Source: Halalkalibacter urbisdiaboli
GTDB lineage: Bacteria > Bacillota > Bacilli > Bacillales > Bacillaceae_D
Direction of reading: 5' to 3'
Length of the DNA: 64,000 nt
Assembly (NCBI RefSeq): GCF_002156385.1
Contig: NZ_MVJM01000003.1
Location: 166,751-230,750, forward strand
In this document: piece after piece, positions 8,069 through 15,335 of the stretch
Position numbering within the stretch: the first letter of the stretch is position 1
How the letters are laid out: every line of letters starts with the position of its first letter
Notes under the pieces: generated by a model
What the model saw: only the letters and a program-made list of their open reading frames with translations
The model's database searches: none
Told to the model about the DNA's origin: nothing
Translations under genes and position numbers: made by a program

Positions 8069-8338
8069 ATGTCTCTATATAAAATTGGAGGTAAAATTAC
8101 ATTAGTTACAATAGTGGTGTTTTTAATAGCAAGATTTTTTTTGGAGGAAATGGATCAATGGGGAACTTTGCTCTTTTTATCGTATGGAATACTTTTTCTC
8201 ATAGTTTATTTTATATTAGCCACAGTTTATCTAATGTGGGGTAAAAAGGCTCTTGCAGTGTTTATGGTTATTTTATTAGTTATCTTCATAAAATGGGGAA
8301 TGCTTCTTGCATCTATCATATTTGACTTAATCTTTTGA
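8069..8338 (+). CDS. Small integral membrane protein, unknown
   Basis: This 89-residue protein has three predicted membrane helices (ITLVTIVVFLIARFFL, LLFLSYGILFLIVYFILATVYLM, LAVFMVILLVIFIKWGMLLASII). No conserved motif or family is recognised. GAGGTAATGAG precedes ATG 8069. It belongs to the run of small genes separated by hairpin repeats, with member 4 at about 7935-7965 upstream. Function unknown; an immunity or stress role is only a guess from similar small membrane genes in accessory regions. Confidence 0.6.
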   Translation: MSLYKIGGKITLVTIVVFLIARFFLEEMDQWGTLLFLSYGILFLIVYFILATVYLMWGKKALAVFMVILLVIFIKWGMLLASIIFDLIF

Positions 8339-8349
8339 TTCCTACTTGA

Positions 8350-8385
8350 ACTCCCTCAGATAGATGCAATATACTCATAAATGCT
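8350..8385 (+). repeat. 36-bp exact direct repeat, left copy
   Basis: Positions 8350-8385 are identical to 8516-8551 (ACTCCCTCAGATAGATGC...). In one frame both copies encode the tail LPQIDAIYS followed by a stop, so they look like duplicated 3' ends of a lost gene. Between them (8386-8515) are only gene fragments. Confidence 0.85.
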
Positions 8386-8515
8386 CGCTTATTCGCAGGA
8401 TTTCAAACCACATGTAAGAACAATGACGGATAAGTGGAATGAGTGTTGATCATAAAGGCTACATGAAGGCATGCGGGAATAGAGGAGGCAATCTATGCTC
8501 CATTTATTACCATAT

Positions 8516-8551
8516 ACTCCCTCAGATAGATGCAATATACTCATAAATGCT
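8516..8551 (+). repeat. 36-bp exact direct repeat, right copy
   Basis: This is the second copy of the repeat at 8350. It runs directly into member 5 of the hairpin family (8552-8585, GCGATTG paired with CAGTCGC). The good ribosome site GAGGAGG before ATG 8495 now reads into the repeat, so that small frame is probably a relic. Confidence 0.85.
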
Positions 8552-8636
8552 AACGGGGGCGATTGTGGAACAAGGCAGTCGCTTCTTGTGCTTTGGAGTA
8601 GAGGAATTGAGGTAAAAATATTACAAGGAGGGGCTT

Positions 8637-8897
8637 ATGCACCCAACAGAAGTAATAGAGTTTATGATTGTAGGTATTGTTATTGCAGTAATCATAATTA
8701 TTTCATTTATTTTAAAAGGTAATTGGAGAAAGTTTGGATTGGTATTCGCCACAGTCGTTCTTTTAGCATATAGCGTATTTATTATAGTTCGCCCCTATTG
8801 GATTGATGCACAAATTGATAAAAAAGTTGAAATGTTAGAGCCATATTTAGAACAACAGTATCCAAATGATGAATGGAAGATTACAACGGTTGGATAG
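8637..8897 (+). pseudogene. DUF3139-like small membrane protein, 3' end lost at IS junction
   Basis: AAGGAGGGG precedes ATG 8637. The 86-residue frame has one N-terminal helix, a second helix (FGLVFATVVLLAYSVFIIV) and the soluble start LEPYLEQQYPNDEWKITTVG. From memory, proteins of this DUF3139-like type continue for 20-30 more residues after the WKITTV strand. Here the frame stops at the point where IS3-like sequence begins. The gene therefore looks truncated by the insertion. Function unknown. Confidence 0.55.
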
Positions 8898-8964
8898 GCT
8901 ACACTTAGTTGGACAGAATTTTTAAGTTCAAGTAGACTACAATTAATACGATTGAGGAGAATCT

Positions 8965-9105
8965 ATGATGACCAAAAGAAAACGTCGAACGTTCAGTGAA
9001 GAATTTAAAAGACAAATCGTACAACTTTATCAAAGCGGTAAACCACGTAAAGAGATTATTCGTGAATATGACTTAACCCCTTCAACTTTTGATAAGTGGG
9101 CTTGA
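8965..9105 (+). pseudogene. IS3-family OrfA N-terminal fragment (element A)
   Basis: GAGGAGA precedes ATG 8965. The 46 codons read MTKRKRRTFSEEFKRQIVQLY and QSGKPRKEIIREYDLTPSTFDKW, a typical IS3 OrfA helix-turn-helix that binds the terminal repeats. The frame ends at once at the junction with element B (TGA 9103). The rest of OrfA and all of OrfB are missing. Confidence 0.8.
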
Positions 9106-9890
9106 CGTGTTCTTTAAATTGACCAAAGAATGATTCCATTGGAGAGTTGTCCCAACAGTTGCCCTTTCTAGACATAGACTGACGAATACCTAATTGCTTT
9201 ACCTTCTCCTGAAATATTGGATTCGTATAGTGGACTCCCTGATCAGAGTGAAGAATTGCCTCTGGATGAAATTGAACAGTGGCTTCTACAAGTTTATCAA
9301 GTGTCTGATAAACCAAGTCCATTTCTAAGGAACTAGAGATATTATAAGCAACGATTTCTTTGGTTGAACCAACTTTAACACAAGACAAATAAGCCTTCTG
9401 GCCTCTGCCATAATAAAGATAAGTGATATCCGTTAATAACACCTTACCAGGCTCCTGCTGGTCAAACTGGCGATCAAGTAGGTTCGGACAAGTACGGTGT
9501 TCTTGAGTCGCTTTAAGCATTTTTCGATAAGGTTTTGCTTGTCTTATTTTTGCTTTAAGACCAAACTTCTTCATTAACCTTCTAATTTTCTTATGATTCA
9601 TAATGACAAAATAATCATTCTCTAAGAGCATTTTTATCTGAAGAGCACCTACTTTTTCTTTCTTATGTTCAAATATCCATTTAATAAGTTCAATATCTAA
9701 CTCGTTCCTGATTCTTCTCTCTCTTGACGAATAGTTGTCGCTTGTAACCATGCGTAATACCCACTTTTACTTACGTTAGCTAAAGCACATAGGTAAGATA
9801 CTGTCCCCTTTAATTGATGGACTCTTATTGTTTTTTCAATGAGCTGAAACTTCTCTGATGCCGTTAATGTTTCCTTTTCAACGCCTGCCT
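9056..9890 (-). pseudogene. IS3-family OrfB transposase (element B), frameshifted and truncated
   Basis: This is an rve-type DDE transposase. All three acidic residues are visible: LTDITYLY, HSDQGVHY and NSPMESFFGQFKEH. It stops within a few residues of the Glu because the 3' end was replaced by inverted element A sequence (the final QKLKGLSHIHE is not transposase). The natural N-terminus (EKETLTASEKFQLIEK, then LANVSKSGYYAWLQATT) is in a different frame from the body, with the shift near 9720. The gene cannot make a working protein. Confidence 0.8.
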
Positions 9891-10291
9891 CTCTAGTTCT
9901 TCTAACTTTTTTAAGAAATCATTTTCTGCCTCTAAAAATTTATCTTAGCTTCTGCCTTTTTCAATTTCTCTTCTGCAGATAACTCTTTAGATGAAGGTCT
10001 CCCTGAACTTCCTTTTCCTCTTCGTTCTAACTCAAATCCAGCTTGTCCAAACTTTTCAAATGTGTCACGCCAACGTTTCAGACTGCGTTTGGGCTGTTCC
10101 TTACCTATAACATCTAAATTAAACCCATTCTCAATAAAAATCTGAGAAGGTGTTTTACCTGCATAATACTCTTTTACAGCCTTAATCTTAAAGGCTGAAT
10201 GATAGGAAATAGATCGGTCGAATACACGGGCAACGTTGGGATTTTTCTCAAGTTCTTTCATTTGGTATTCTGTGTAGATGTTTTTACTCAT
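9864..10291 (-). pseudogene. IS3-family OrfA (element B), frameshifted near its end
   Basis: ATG 10291 opens a 119-residue frame with two helix-turn-helix regions (SAFKIKAVKEYYAGKTPSQIFIENGF; RSLKRWRDTFEKFGQAGF) and a Lys/Glu-rich tail. It stops at 9932. In the next frame the expected leucine-zipper tail continues (FLEAENDFLKKLEELERQALKRKH) to 9864, so one base was gained or lost at the T-run near 9937. OrfB lies in the -1 frame, the usual IS3 arrangement for programmed frameshifting. Confidence 0.75.
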
Positions 10292-10428
10292 AGAGATTCT
10301 CCGTTCAAAATTAATGTTTTTATACGGGTTTTTCTTCTAAAGACATGAAAAAACCCGAATAGAGGCACTTTTTTTATAAGTGTCCATTATTCGGGTTATA
10401 GTTCAGTTCTTAAAGAATTGCTATATTT

Positions 10429-11121
10429 TTAATGATACCTACCATTACCCATACTATCATCGACTATATCGTTTACTTTTTCTATGGCTTGCTCTACCAT
10501 TTCATCAGCAATCATCACAACGTCTGTATCATATTTTTCTTTTTTTGAAACATCGAACTGAAGTTTCTCAGCATAAGGTGCTGGTTTATTCATCATATGA
10601 GCCGACATAACCTCACAGAGAAGATTGCGCCCTTCTTCGGCATTTAACTTTCCTGTACAAATATCGTGCATTACGTTAATGGCAGTGAAATTAGCAGCCT
10701 CCATATCACAGCGAGAAGATACCTCGCCCTTTGTCTTTTCCACGATTATACTACCATCAAACTTCGCAAGCTCATTAAACATCTCTTGGGGGACCTTATA
10801 ATTAATAACTTGCTCGATAACATCGGTATGGGGTTGTGGAAAGTCATGTGGGATTTCATCACGATAGACAATAGTCCGTTTCCACGGTCCATTGCTGTAC
10901 CAGATTAATCGACTTGGAATCGCTTCATTCGGAGGACCATATTGTTCAATTGTAAGATTTGCTGATTTCTTTGACATAGAATTCCAATTATTAATAATCA
11001 TTTGAACCTTTTCCATATCTTCAACGGTTTGAGTTATCTTTTCAGCTCCGCCAAAAGTTTGCACCTTTATATCACTTGCCATTGAGATAGCAGCGGTTTT
11101 CCATTTTTCTTCTTGTTCCAT
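10429..11121 (-). CDS. Conserved hypothetical protein
   Basis: This 230-residue soluble protein has no signal peptide or membrane segment. Distinct stretches are NNWNSMSKKSANLTIEQYGPP, RLIWYSNGPWKRTIVYRDE (Trp/Tyr-rich), HDFPQPHTDVIEQVI, KFDGSIIVEKTKGEVSSRCDMEAANF, and a C-terminal acidic helix. It resembles uncharacterised proteins I recall from other genomes whose function is unknown to me. GAAAGGATGG precedes ATG 11121 on the minus strand. It lies just right of the IS remnants and stands alone; the palindrome at 10352-10397 could terminate it. Confidence 0.7.
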   Translation of the reverse strand: MEQEEKWKTAAISMASDIKVQTFGGAEKITQTVEDMEKVQMIINNWNSMSKKSANLTIEQYGPPNEAIPSRLIWYSNGPWKRTIVYRDEIPHDFPQPHTDVIEQVINYKVPQEMFNELAKFDGSIIVEKTKGEVSSRCDMEAANFTAINVMHDICTGKLNAEEGRNLLCEVMSAHMMNKPAPYAEKLQFDVSKKEKYDTDVVMIADEMVEQAIEKVNDIVDDSMGNGRYH

Positions 11122-11335
11122 AAATATTCCATCCTTTCATCCATTTAGTTATTCTTATTATTATTATTTGAAACATTTTGAAATAAATACAGTAAAAATT
11201 ATGTTTCCTTATTTAACAAACGGGAGCGATGCTTGAATAAGGTCAGCACACATCTTGTTGCATTAACGAGGTAATTAACTGGTTAAGAATAACAAACATC
11301 GCATGGACATACCTTTTATTGAGGAGGTGTGTCCA

Positions 11336-11803
11336 TTGAAGCTGTTAGTTGTTGATTTGAAATCAAAGTGGTGTGTTATTGTTTTAATTTTGTTCTATAT
11401 TTCTTTGGTGTTATTCGTTAGCTTTGTAGGAGTCAGTTCGTTTTATCCAGGAAGACTTGATGGGATTTATACTGGAGTGTCACATAATTTTGTCCCTTTT
11501 GCTACCATTGGCACTTACCTATTTAATATTCATAGCTATAATTTTGATACTTGGTTTTATAATACTTTCGGTATGGTGTTACTATTTATCCCAATAGGAG
11601 TTTTAATTCCACTCCTTTTACCTAAATTAAAGAACGCTTTGACAATAGTATTAATATTGATGTTCAGCCTTACTATTGAGTCAGTGCAATACGTAACTCA
11701 ATTAGGTGTGTTTGATGTAGATGATATTATGTTAAATTCATTAGGTGGACTTATAGGTATTTTGGTTTTTAGTTATTTAAAAAGAAAGAGGTTATTCAAC
11801 TAA
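11336..11803 (+). CDS. VanZ-like family membrane protein
   Basis: This 155-residue protein has about four membrane helices and the VanZ-like signatures: NFVPFATIGTYL after the first loop, the NTFGMVLLFIPIGVLIPLL helix, TIESVQY and VFDVDDIMLNSLGGLIG near the end. VanZ in the vanA cluster raises teicoplanin resistance by an unknown mechanism, and most chromosomal homologues have unknown roles. TTG 11336 is chosen as start because GAGGAGGTG (11321-11329) lies at good spacing; ATG 11303 has no ribosome site. Repeat member 6 (11214) precedes and member 7 (11799) follows. Confidence 0.8.
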   Translation: MKLLVVDLKSKWCVIVLILFYISLVLFVSFVGVSSFYPGRLDGIYTGVSHNFVPFATIGTYLFNIHSYNFDTWFYNTFGMVLLFIPIGVLIPLLLPKLKNALTIVLILMFSLTIESVQYVTQLGVFDVDDIMLNSLGGLIGILVFSYLKRKRLFN

Positions 11804-11902
11804 AGGGTGGCTTATCTTTAATAAGCATTGACCTTTCATTAGTGGTATTACATCTTATTTTATCATGATAAAATATAAGTAAATATTCTGGAGGTGACTC
11901 AA

Positions 11903-12154
11903 ATGAAGTGGGAAGAGGTGTGCCAAGCGTTTCCAGAACAGTGGGTTTTAATAGAAGCTGTACAAGCATATACAAATGAGAAAAGTGAGCGGATTTTAGA
12001 TGAGATTGCCCCTTTGAAGAAGTTTTCTAATTCTCCAGATGCTATGAAAGCATATCAAGAAATTCATCGAGAAGATCCAAAACGGGAATTATATGTTCTT
12101 CATACTAGCCGGAAGGAGCCTAATATCATTGAGAAAAAAATGGGTAGGTGTTAG
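11903..12154 (+). CDS. Small unknown protein, usual partner of the retropepsin-like gene
   Basis: This 83-residue soluble protein begins MKWEEVCQAFPEQWVLIEAVQAY and has RELYVLHTSRKEPNIIEKK near the end. I recall similar small genes directly upstream of retropepsin-like genes in other bacilli, which suggests a functional pair of unknown role. TGGAGGTG precedes ATG 11903. The end (GRC) is slightly shorter than expected, so the 3' end may be altered. The retropepsin-like gene follows within 35-50 nt. Confidence 0.6.
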   Translation: MKWEEVCQAFPEQWVLIEAVQAYTNEKSERILDEIAPLKKFSNSPDAMKAYQEIHREDPKRELYVLHTSRKEPNIIEKKMGRC

Positions 12155-12188
12155 GCGATAGTGAAAAAACTAAATTGATGATGGTTTA

Positions 12189-12545
12189 TTGCTTAAGGAT
12201 ATGGAACAAAGATTTAATGGAAAATCGCTTCATTTACAACGTGTATTAGTTGATACTGGCTCAGGAAGTACAGTTGTGTCAACAGACTTAGCAGAGTCAA
12301 TAGGGGGTGTAGCAGAAGAAAATGATATGATATATCGTATAAGTGGAGTTGGAGGATCAGAGTTTGTCTATTCCAAAACGGTTGATTCAGTAAAAATTGG
12401 CGATTTGCTAACAGAAGGTTTTGCTTTAGAAATTGGTGCAATGAATCACGGATTTGATTTGGATGGTATCATTGGCTTGGACTTATTACAACAATTGAAA
12501 GCTGTCATAAATATAGACGAATTATCATTACAGTCAAATAGCTAA
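12189..12545 (+). CDS. Retropepsin-like aspartic protease, copy 2 (N-terminus damaged)
   Basis: The body is intact: active-site motif RVLVDTGSGSTVVSTDLAE, then IYRISGVGGSEFVYSKTVDSV, DGIIGLDLLQQL and a short tail. These are single-domain aspartic proteases that work as dimers; the substrate is unknown. The frame extends upstream as IDDGLLLKDMEQRFNG, typical of the family N-terminus, but meets a stop at 12171. GTG 12161 (VKKLN) would be the natural start if one or two bases in the A-run near 12165-12173 were restored. Translation now depends on TTG 12189 or ATG 12201, neither with good spacing. DNA identity to copy 1 at 0.6 kb is very high. Confidence 0.55.
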   Translation: MLKDMEQRFNGKSLHLQRVLVDTGSGSTVVSTDLAESIGGVAEENDMIYRISGVGGSEFVYSKTVDSVKIGDLLTEGFALEIGAMNHGFDLDGIIGLDLLQQLKAVINIDELSLQSNS

Positions 12546-12547
12546 TA

Positions 12548-12585
12548 GCAAGTATATTAGGTGCACTCTATACTTGTCTTTTTTG
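12548..12585 (+). terminator. Terminator after retropepsin copy 2
   Basis: GCAAGTATA (12548-12556) pairs with TATACTTGT (12569-12577) and is followed by CTTTTTTG. It is a diverged duplicate of the hairpin at 934-966. Confidence 0.75.
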
Positions 12586-12717
12586 TTTTGCCGCTTTACA
12601 AAAGTAAAAAATTATGTTAAATAAGTTTGTAAATTTTTTCCTCCAAAATTAAAGGGTAGCATTAGTTGAACAAGCCTTTCAACTAATGGATAGCGGATAA
12701 AATATATAAGGTTCAGA

Positions 12718-12933
12718 ATGGGTCTAGGAGTGGATTTGCAGGATAGAATTGTCACCAATTATGGAATTGGCGGAAAAGAGCACGTTTTTAGGAAACGAGT
12801 AGACCTAATCCAAATTGGTGAATTTACAGCAAAAGAAGTGGAGTTAGATTTTAATAATTTTGGATATGACGATATCAATGGTTTACTAGGATTAGATTTA
12901 GTGATGAAAGCAGGCTATATTATTGATTTGTAA
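12718..12933 (+). pseudogene. Retropepsin-like protein, C-terminal remnant (copy 3)
   Basis: This 71-residue frame matches the second half of the family (GLGVDLQDRIVTNYGIGGKEHVF, KRVDLIQIGEFTAKEVEL, INGLLGLDLVMKAGYIIDL) but lacks the DTG active-site half. No ribosome site precedes it. Sequence differs clearly from copies 1 and 2, so it is an older paralogue. Member 8 of the hairpin repeat family lies directly upstream, at about 12650. Confidence 0.65.
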
Positions 12934-13257
12934 AAAACTACAATTGAATAAAAGCAACTAAGGGACCTAAGATATTGTTTAGAATTGGGTCCTTTTAATG
13001 TTAAATTTGTTGAAGGGTGCTTTAGTTGAATAAGTGGATCACAAAAAATTATCACTTTTTTATAAAAAATGCACAATGCTTTCCAAAGGAAGAATCCCGT
13101 TTATTGAACAATCTTTTTTTTAGAACGGCTTCTTTTAAGTTAAGGTAAGATGTGGGTTTGAAAGGTATTTTTGATTAAGCTTCAATGCTACAGAAGATAT
13201 GAGTTCTTACTATACTGCCAAGGTTTGGTCTGGTGTTTCAAAACGCTGATAGGCTTT

Positions 13258-13307
13258 AAAAGGACTGTCCCGTAGATTATTTTACTTCTTACGGGATAGT
13301 CCTTTTT
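13258..13307 (+). terminator. Terminator-like hairpin before glycan locus I
   Basis: AAAAGGACTGTCCCGTA (13258-13274) pairs with TACGGGATAGTCCTTTTT (13290-13307). It separates the small-gene stretch from the ABC operon. The 12934-13521 gap otherwise holds repeat member 9 (about 13010) and the promoter region of the operon. Confidence 0.75.
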
Positions 13308-13410
13308 AATTGAAGCAATATCCACAACATGCAGGCAAGTTGCAACCTGTTTGTTTCATTATTTTAACGGAAAAGTAATATTTGTTATATAAAACGACAA
13401 GATAGTGTTA

Positions 13411-13426
13411 TGAAAGCGCTTTATCA
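13411..13426 (+). promoter_or_regulatory. cre-like operator before the locus I ABC operon
   Basis: TGAAAGCGCTTTATCA has the AGCGCT core and good cre similarity. A TATAAT at 13468-13473 may be the -10, with no strong -35. CcpA or another LacI-family protein is the likely binder; none is encoded in this window. Confidence 0.55.
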
Positions 13427-13521
13427 ACTTAGTAAGATATTAATAACAAAGCAATATTCCCCCTGATATAATTCCAGTTTTCTCCCTGGAAGTAGCAATT
13501 AAGCATGAAGGAGTGAAGAAC

Positions 13522-14460
13522 ATGAATTCTACACCTCAAGTAAAAGTGTCTACAAAAACAAAAACAGATAGATGGAGGATGAAAACAAAGACAAAAGAAA
13601 CATGGGCGGGTTGGTTATTTATTTCACCAATGGTAATCGGAACAACAATTTTAGTCATTCTCCCAATTATTGCAGCTTTATATATTAGTTTCACAGATTG
13701 GGTGTTTATTCGAGGAATTCAAGATTTGAACTTTGTAGGACTCGAAAACTACAGTAAATTGCTAAAAGATGAATTGTTTATCCAATCAGTAAAAAATAAC
13801 TTTTGGCTTATCTTTTCAGTTCCCTTAACGATGGGTTTTGCTTTATTGTTAGCGATTATTATTAATAAGTATGTTTATTTTAAGCCTTTTTTCAAGATTG
13901 TTTATTTTATTCCTTATATCTCGAGTATCGTAGCAATTGCAATTGTTTTTCAACTACTTTTTCACCCGTCTTATGGTCCAGTAAATGAATTTCTAATGGC
14001 AATTGGGATAGAAAACCCTCCGCGTTGGCTTGCGGATTCATCTTGGGCTTTAGTCTCCGTGATCATTATTAGTATTTGGTCTTCTGTTGGGTTCAATCTT
14101 ATTATCTATTTAGCAGCATTACAAAATATCCCTGTCGATTTGTATGAAGCAGCGGATATTGACGGGGCTAGTTTATGGAAGAAGTTTCTTCACATTACAT
14201 TACCGATGTTATCTCCAACAACATTCTTTTTATTGATAACTGGAATTGTTTACAGTTTTAAAGCCTTTGAATTAATTGTTGTCTTGACAAGTGGAGGACC
14301 AGGATATTCAACTTCTGTGATTGTGTATTATCTTTACGAACAGGCATTTGAAAACTTGCGCTCTGGTTATGCCTCAGCCATTTCTATGATCCTATTATTG
14401 ATTTTGTTAGTGATTACGGCCATTCAGTGGTATGGGCAAAAGAAATGGGTTAATTATTAA
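13522..14460 (+). CDS. Carbohydrate ABC importer permease, MalF/UgpA type
   Basis: This 312-residue inner-membrane permease has six predicted helices and the EAA loop EAADIDGASLWKKFLHITLP, which contacts the ATPase. It pairs with the MalG-type permease starting 18 nt later and the lipoprotein binder after that. No ATP-binding gene is present, as in many Bacillus sugar operons energised by the shared MsmX ATPase. Context (GH88, DUF2264, lyase-type genes) points to uronate-containing oligosaccharides; the exact sugar is inferred. ATG 13522 is chosen because AAGGAG lies 8 nt upstream. The Lys/Thr-rich N-tail is cytoplasmic. Confidence 0.88.
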   Translation: MNSTPQVKVSTKTKTDRWRMKTKTKETWAGWLFISPMVIGTTILVILPIIAALYISFTDWVFIRGIQDLNFVGLENYSKLLKDELFIQSVKNNFWLIFSVPLTMGFALLLAIIINKYVYFKPFFKIVYFIPYISSIVAIAIVFQLLFHPSYGPVNEFLMAIGIENPPRWLADSSWALVSVIIISIWSSVGFNLIIYLAALQNIPVDLYEAADIDGASLWKKFLHITLPMLSPTTFFLLITGIVYSFKAFELIVVLTSGGPGYSTSVIVYYLYEQAFENLRSGYASAISMILLLILLVITAIQWYGQKKWVNY

Positions 14461-14477
14461 TGAGAGGAGGTGAGATA

Positions 14478-15296
14478 ATGAAACAAAATGTCTCAAAAAT
14501 TGTGATTACAGTTATCATGTTGGCGATAGGGATGGTGTTTCTTCTTCCTTTTCTATGGATGATCTCAGCTTCTTTAAAGCCAGAAAGTGAAGTGTTTACT
14601 TATCCTATTCAATGGATTCCTAGTGTGTGGAGATGGGATAATTATGTAACGGTATGGGCAGAGAATTTTCCTTTGTATTATTGGAATTCTATCAAAGTTA
14701 CTGTCATTACTACACTTATTTCAACGACAGTATCAGCTATGGCTGCATACGGATTCTCAAAAGTTGAATTTAAGGGCAGGAATACAATATTTGTTATTGT
14801 CCTTGCTACGTTCATGATTCCTGCACAGGCTATTTTAGTCCCTCAGTTTATGCTGTTTATGTATTTAGATTTATTTGATACCCATTTAGGTTTAATCCTG
14901 TTAAATAGTTTTAGTGTGTTAGGAACATTTATGTTAAGGCAGTTTTTTATTGCGATACATGATGATTATATAGCCTCGGCAAAAATAGATGGTGCCGGTC
15001 ATTTTACTATATTTCGTAAAGTTGCTGTACCGTTAGTATTACCGGGTATATCCACTTACGCAATCTTAAGATTTATTTGGACATGGAATGATTACCAAGG
15101 ACCATTAATTTTCCTTCGGTCTGACCATTTGGCGACAGTTCAATTAGGGATTTCTAGATTCGCTTCAATAAGTGGAGAAGTTTACAGTTTAATCATGGCA
15201 GGAACAGTATCAGCAATCCTTCCACTTCTTCTAATTTTCTTTTTGGGACAAAAATATGTTATTGAAGGAATTGCATTAGGTGGAGTGAAAGGATAA
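14478..15296 (+). CDS. Carbohydrate ABC importer permease, MalG type
   Basis: This 272-residue permease has an N-terminal helix followed by FLWMISASLKPESEVFTYP, the usual entry of MalG-type subunits, and a variant EAA loop (SAKIDGAGHFTIFRKVAVPLVLPG). It ends with GIALGGVKG, the typical C-terminus. GAGGAGGTGAG precedes ATG 14478; the overlapping ATG 14460 is less likely. It forms the channel with the preceding permease. Six helices are predicted. Confidence 0.88.
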   Translation: MKQNVSKIVITVIMLAIGMVFLLPFLWMISASLKPESEVFTYPIQWIPSVWRWDNYVTVWAENFPLYYWNSIKVTVITTLISTTVSAMAAYGFSKVEFKGRNTIFVIVLATFMIPAQAILVPQFMLFMYLDLFDTHLGLILLNSFSVLGTFMLRQFFIAIHDDYIASAKIDGAGHFTIFRKVAVPLVLPGISTYAILRFIWTWNDYQGPLIFLRSDHLATVQLGISRFASISGEVYSLIMAGTVSAILPLLLIFFLGQKYVIEGIALGGVKG

Positions 15297-15335
15297 TAAA
15301 TCAAATTCAAACAATGATAAAGGGAGGTTTTTTAC

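Larger units (their letters stand above)
8898..10400. mobile_element. Fused remnants of two different IS3-family elements
   Basis: The left 200 bp (8898-9105) is the start of one IS3-type element on the plus strand: terminal-like TACACTTAGTTGGACAGAAT, a ribosome site and the OrfA N-terminus. At 9101-9108 it joins head-on to a second element on the minus strand whose OrfB is cut just after its catalytic Glu. The right end carries AACCCGAATA (10352) paired with TATTCGGGTT (10388) and TGGACACTT on the minus strand. No target duplication can be expected at a rearranged junction. Both elements are dead. Confidence 0.8.

Noticed and set aside
8495-8722. 75-codon frame with a good ribosome site
   Set aside because: It runs through the 36-bp repeat, a hairpin repeat and the start of the DUF3139-like gene, so it is a truncated gene start reading into unrelated sequence.
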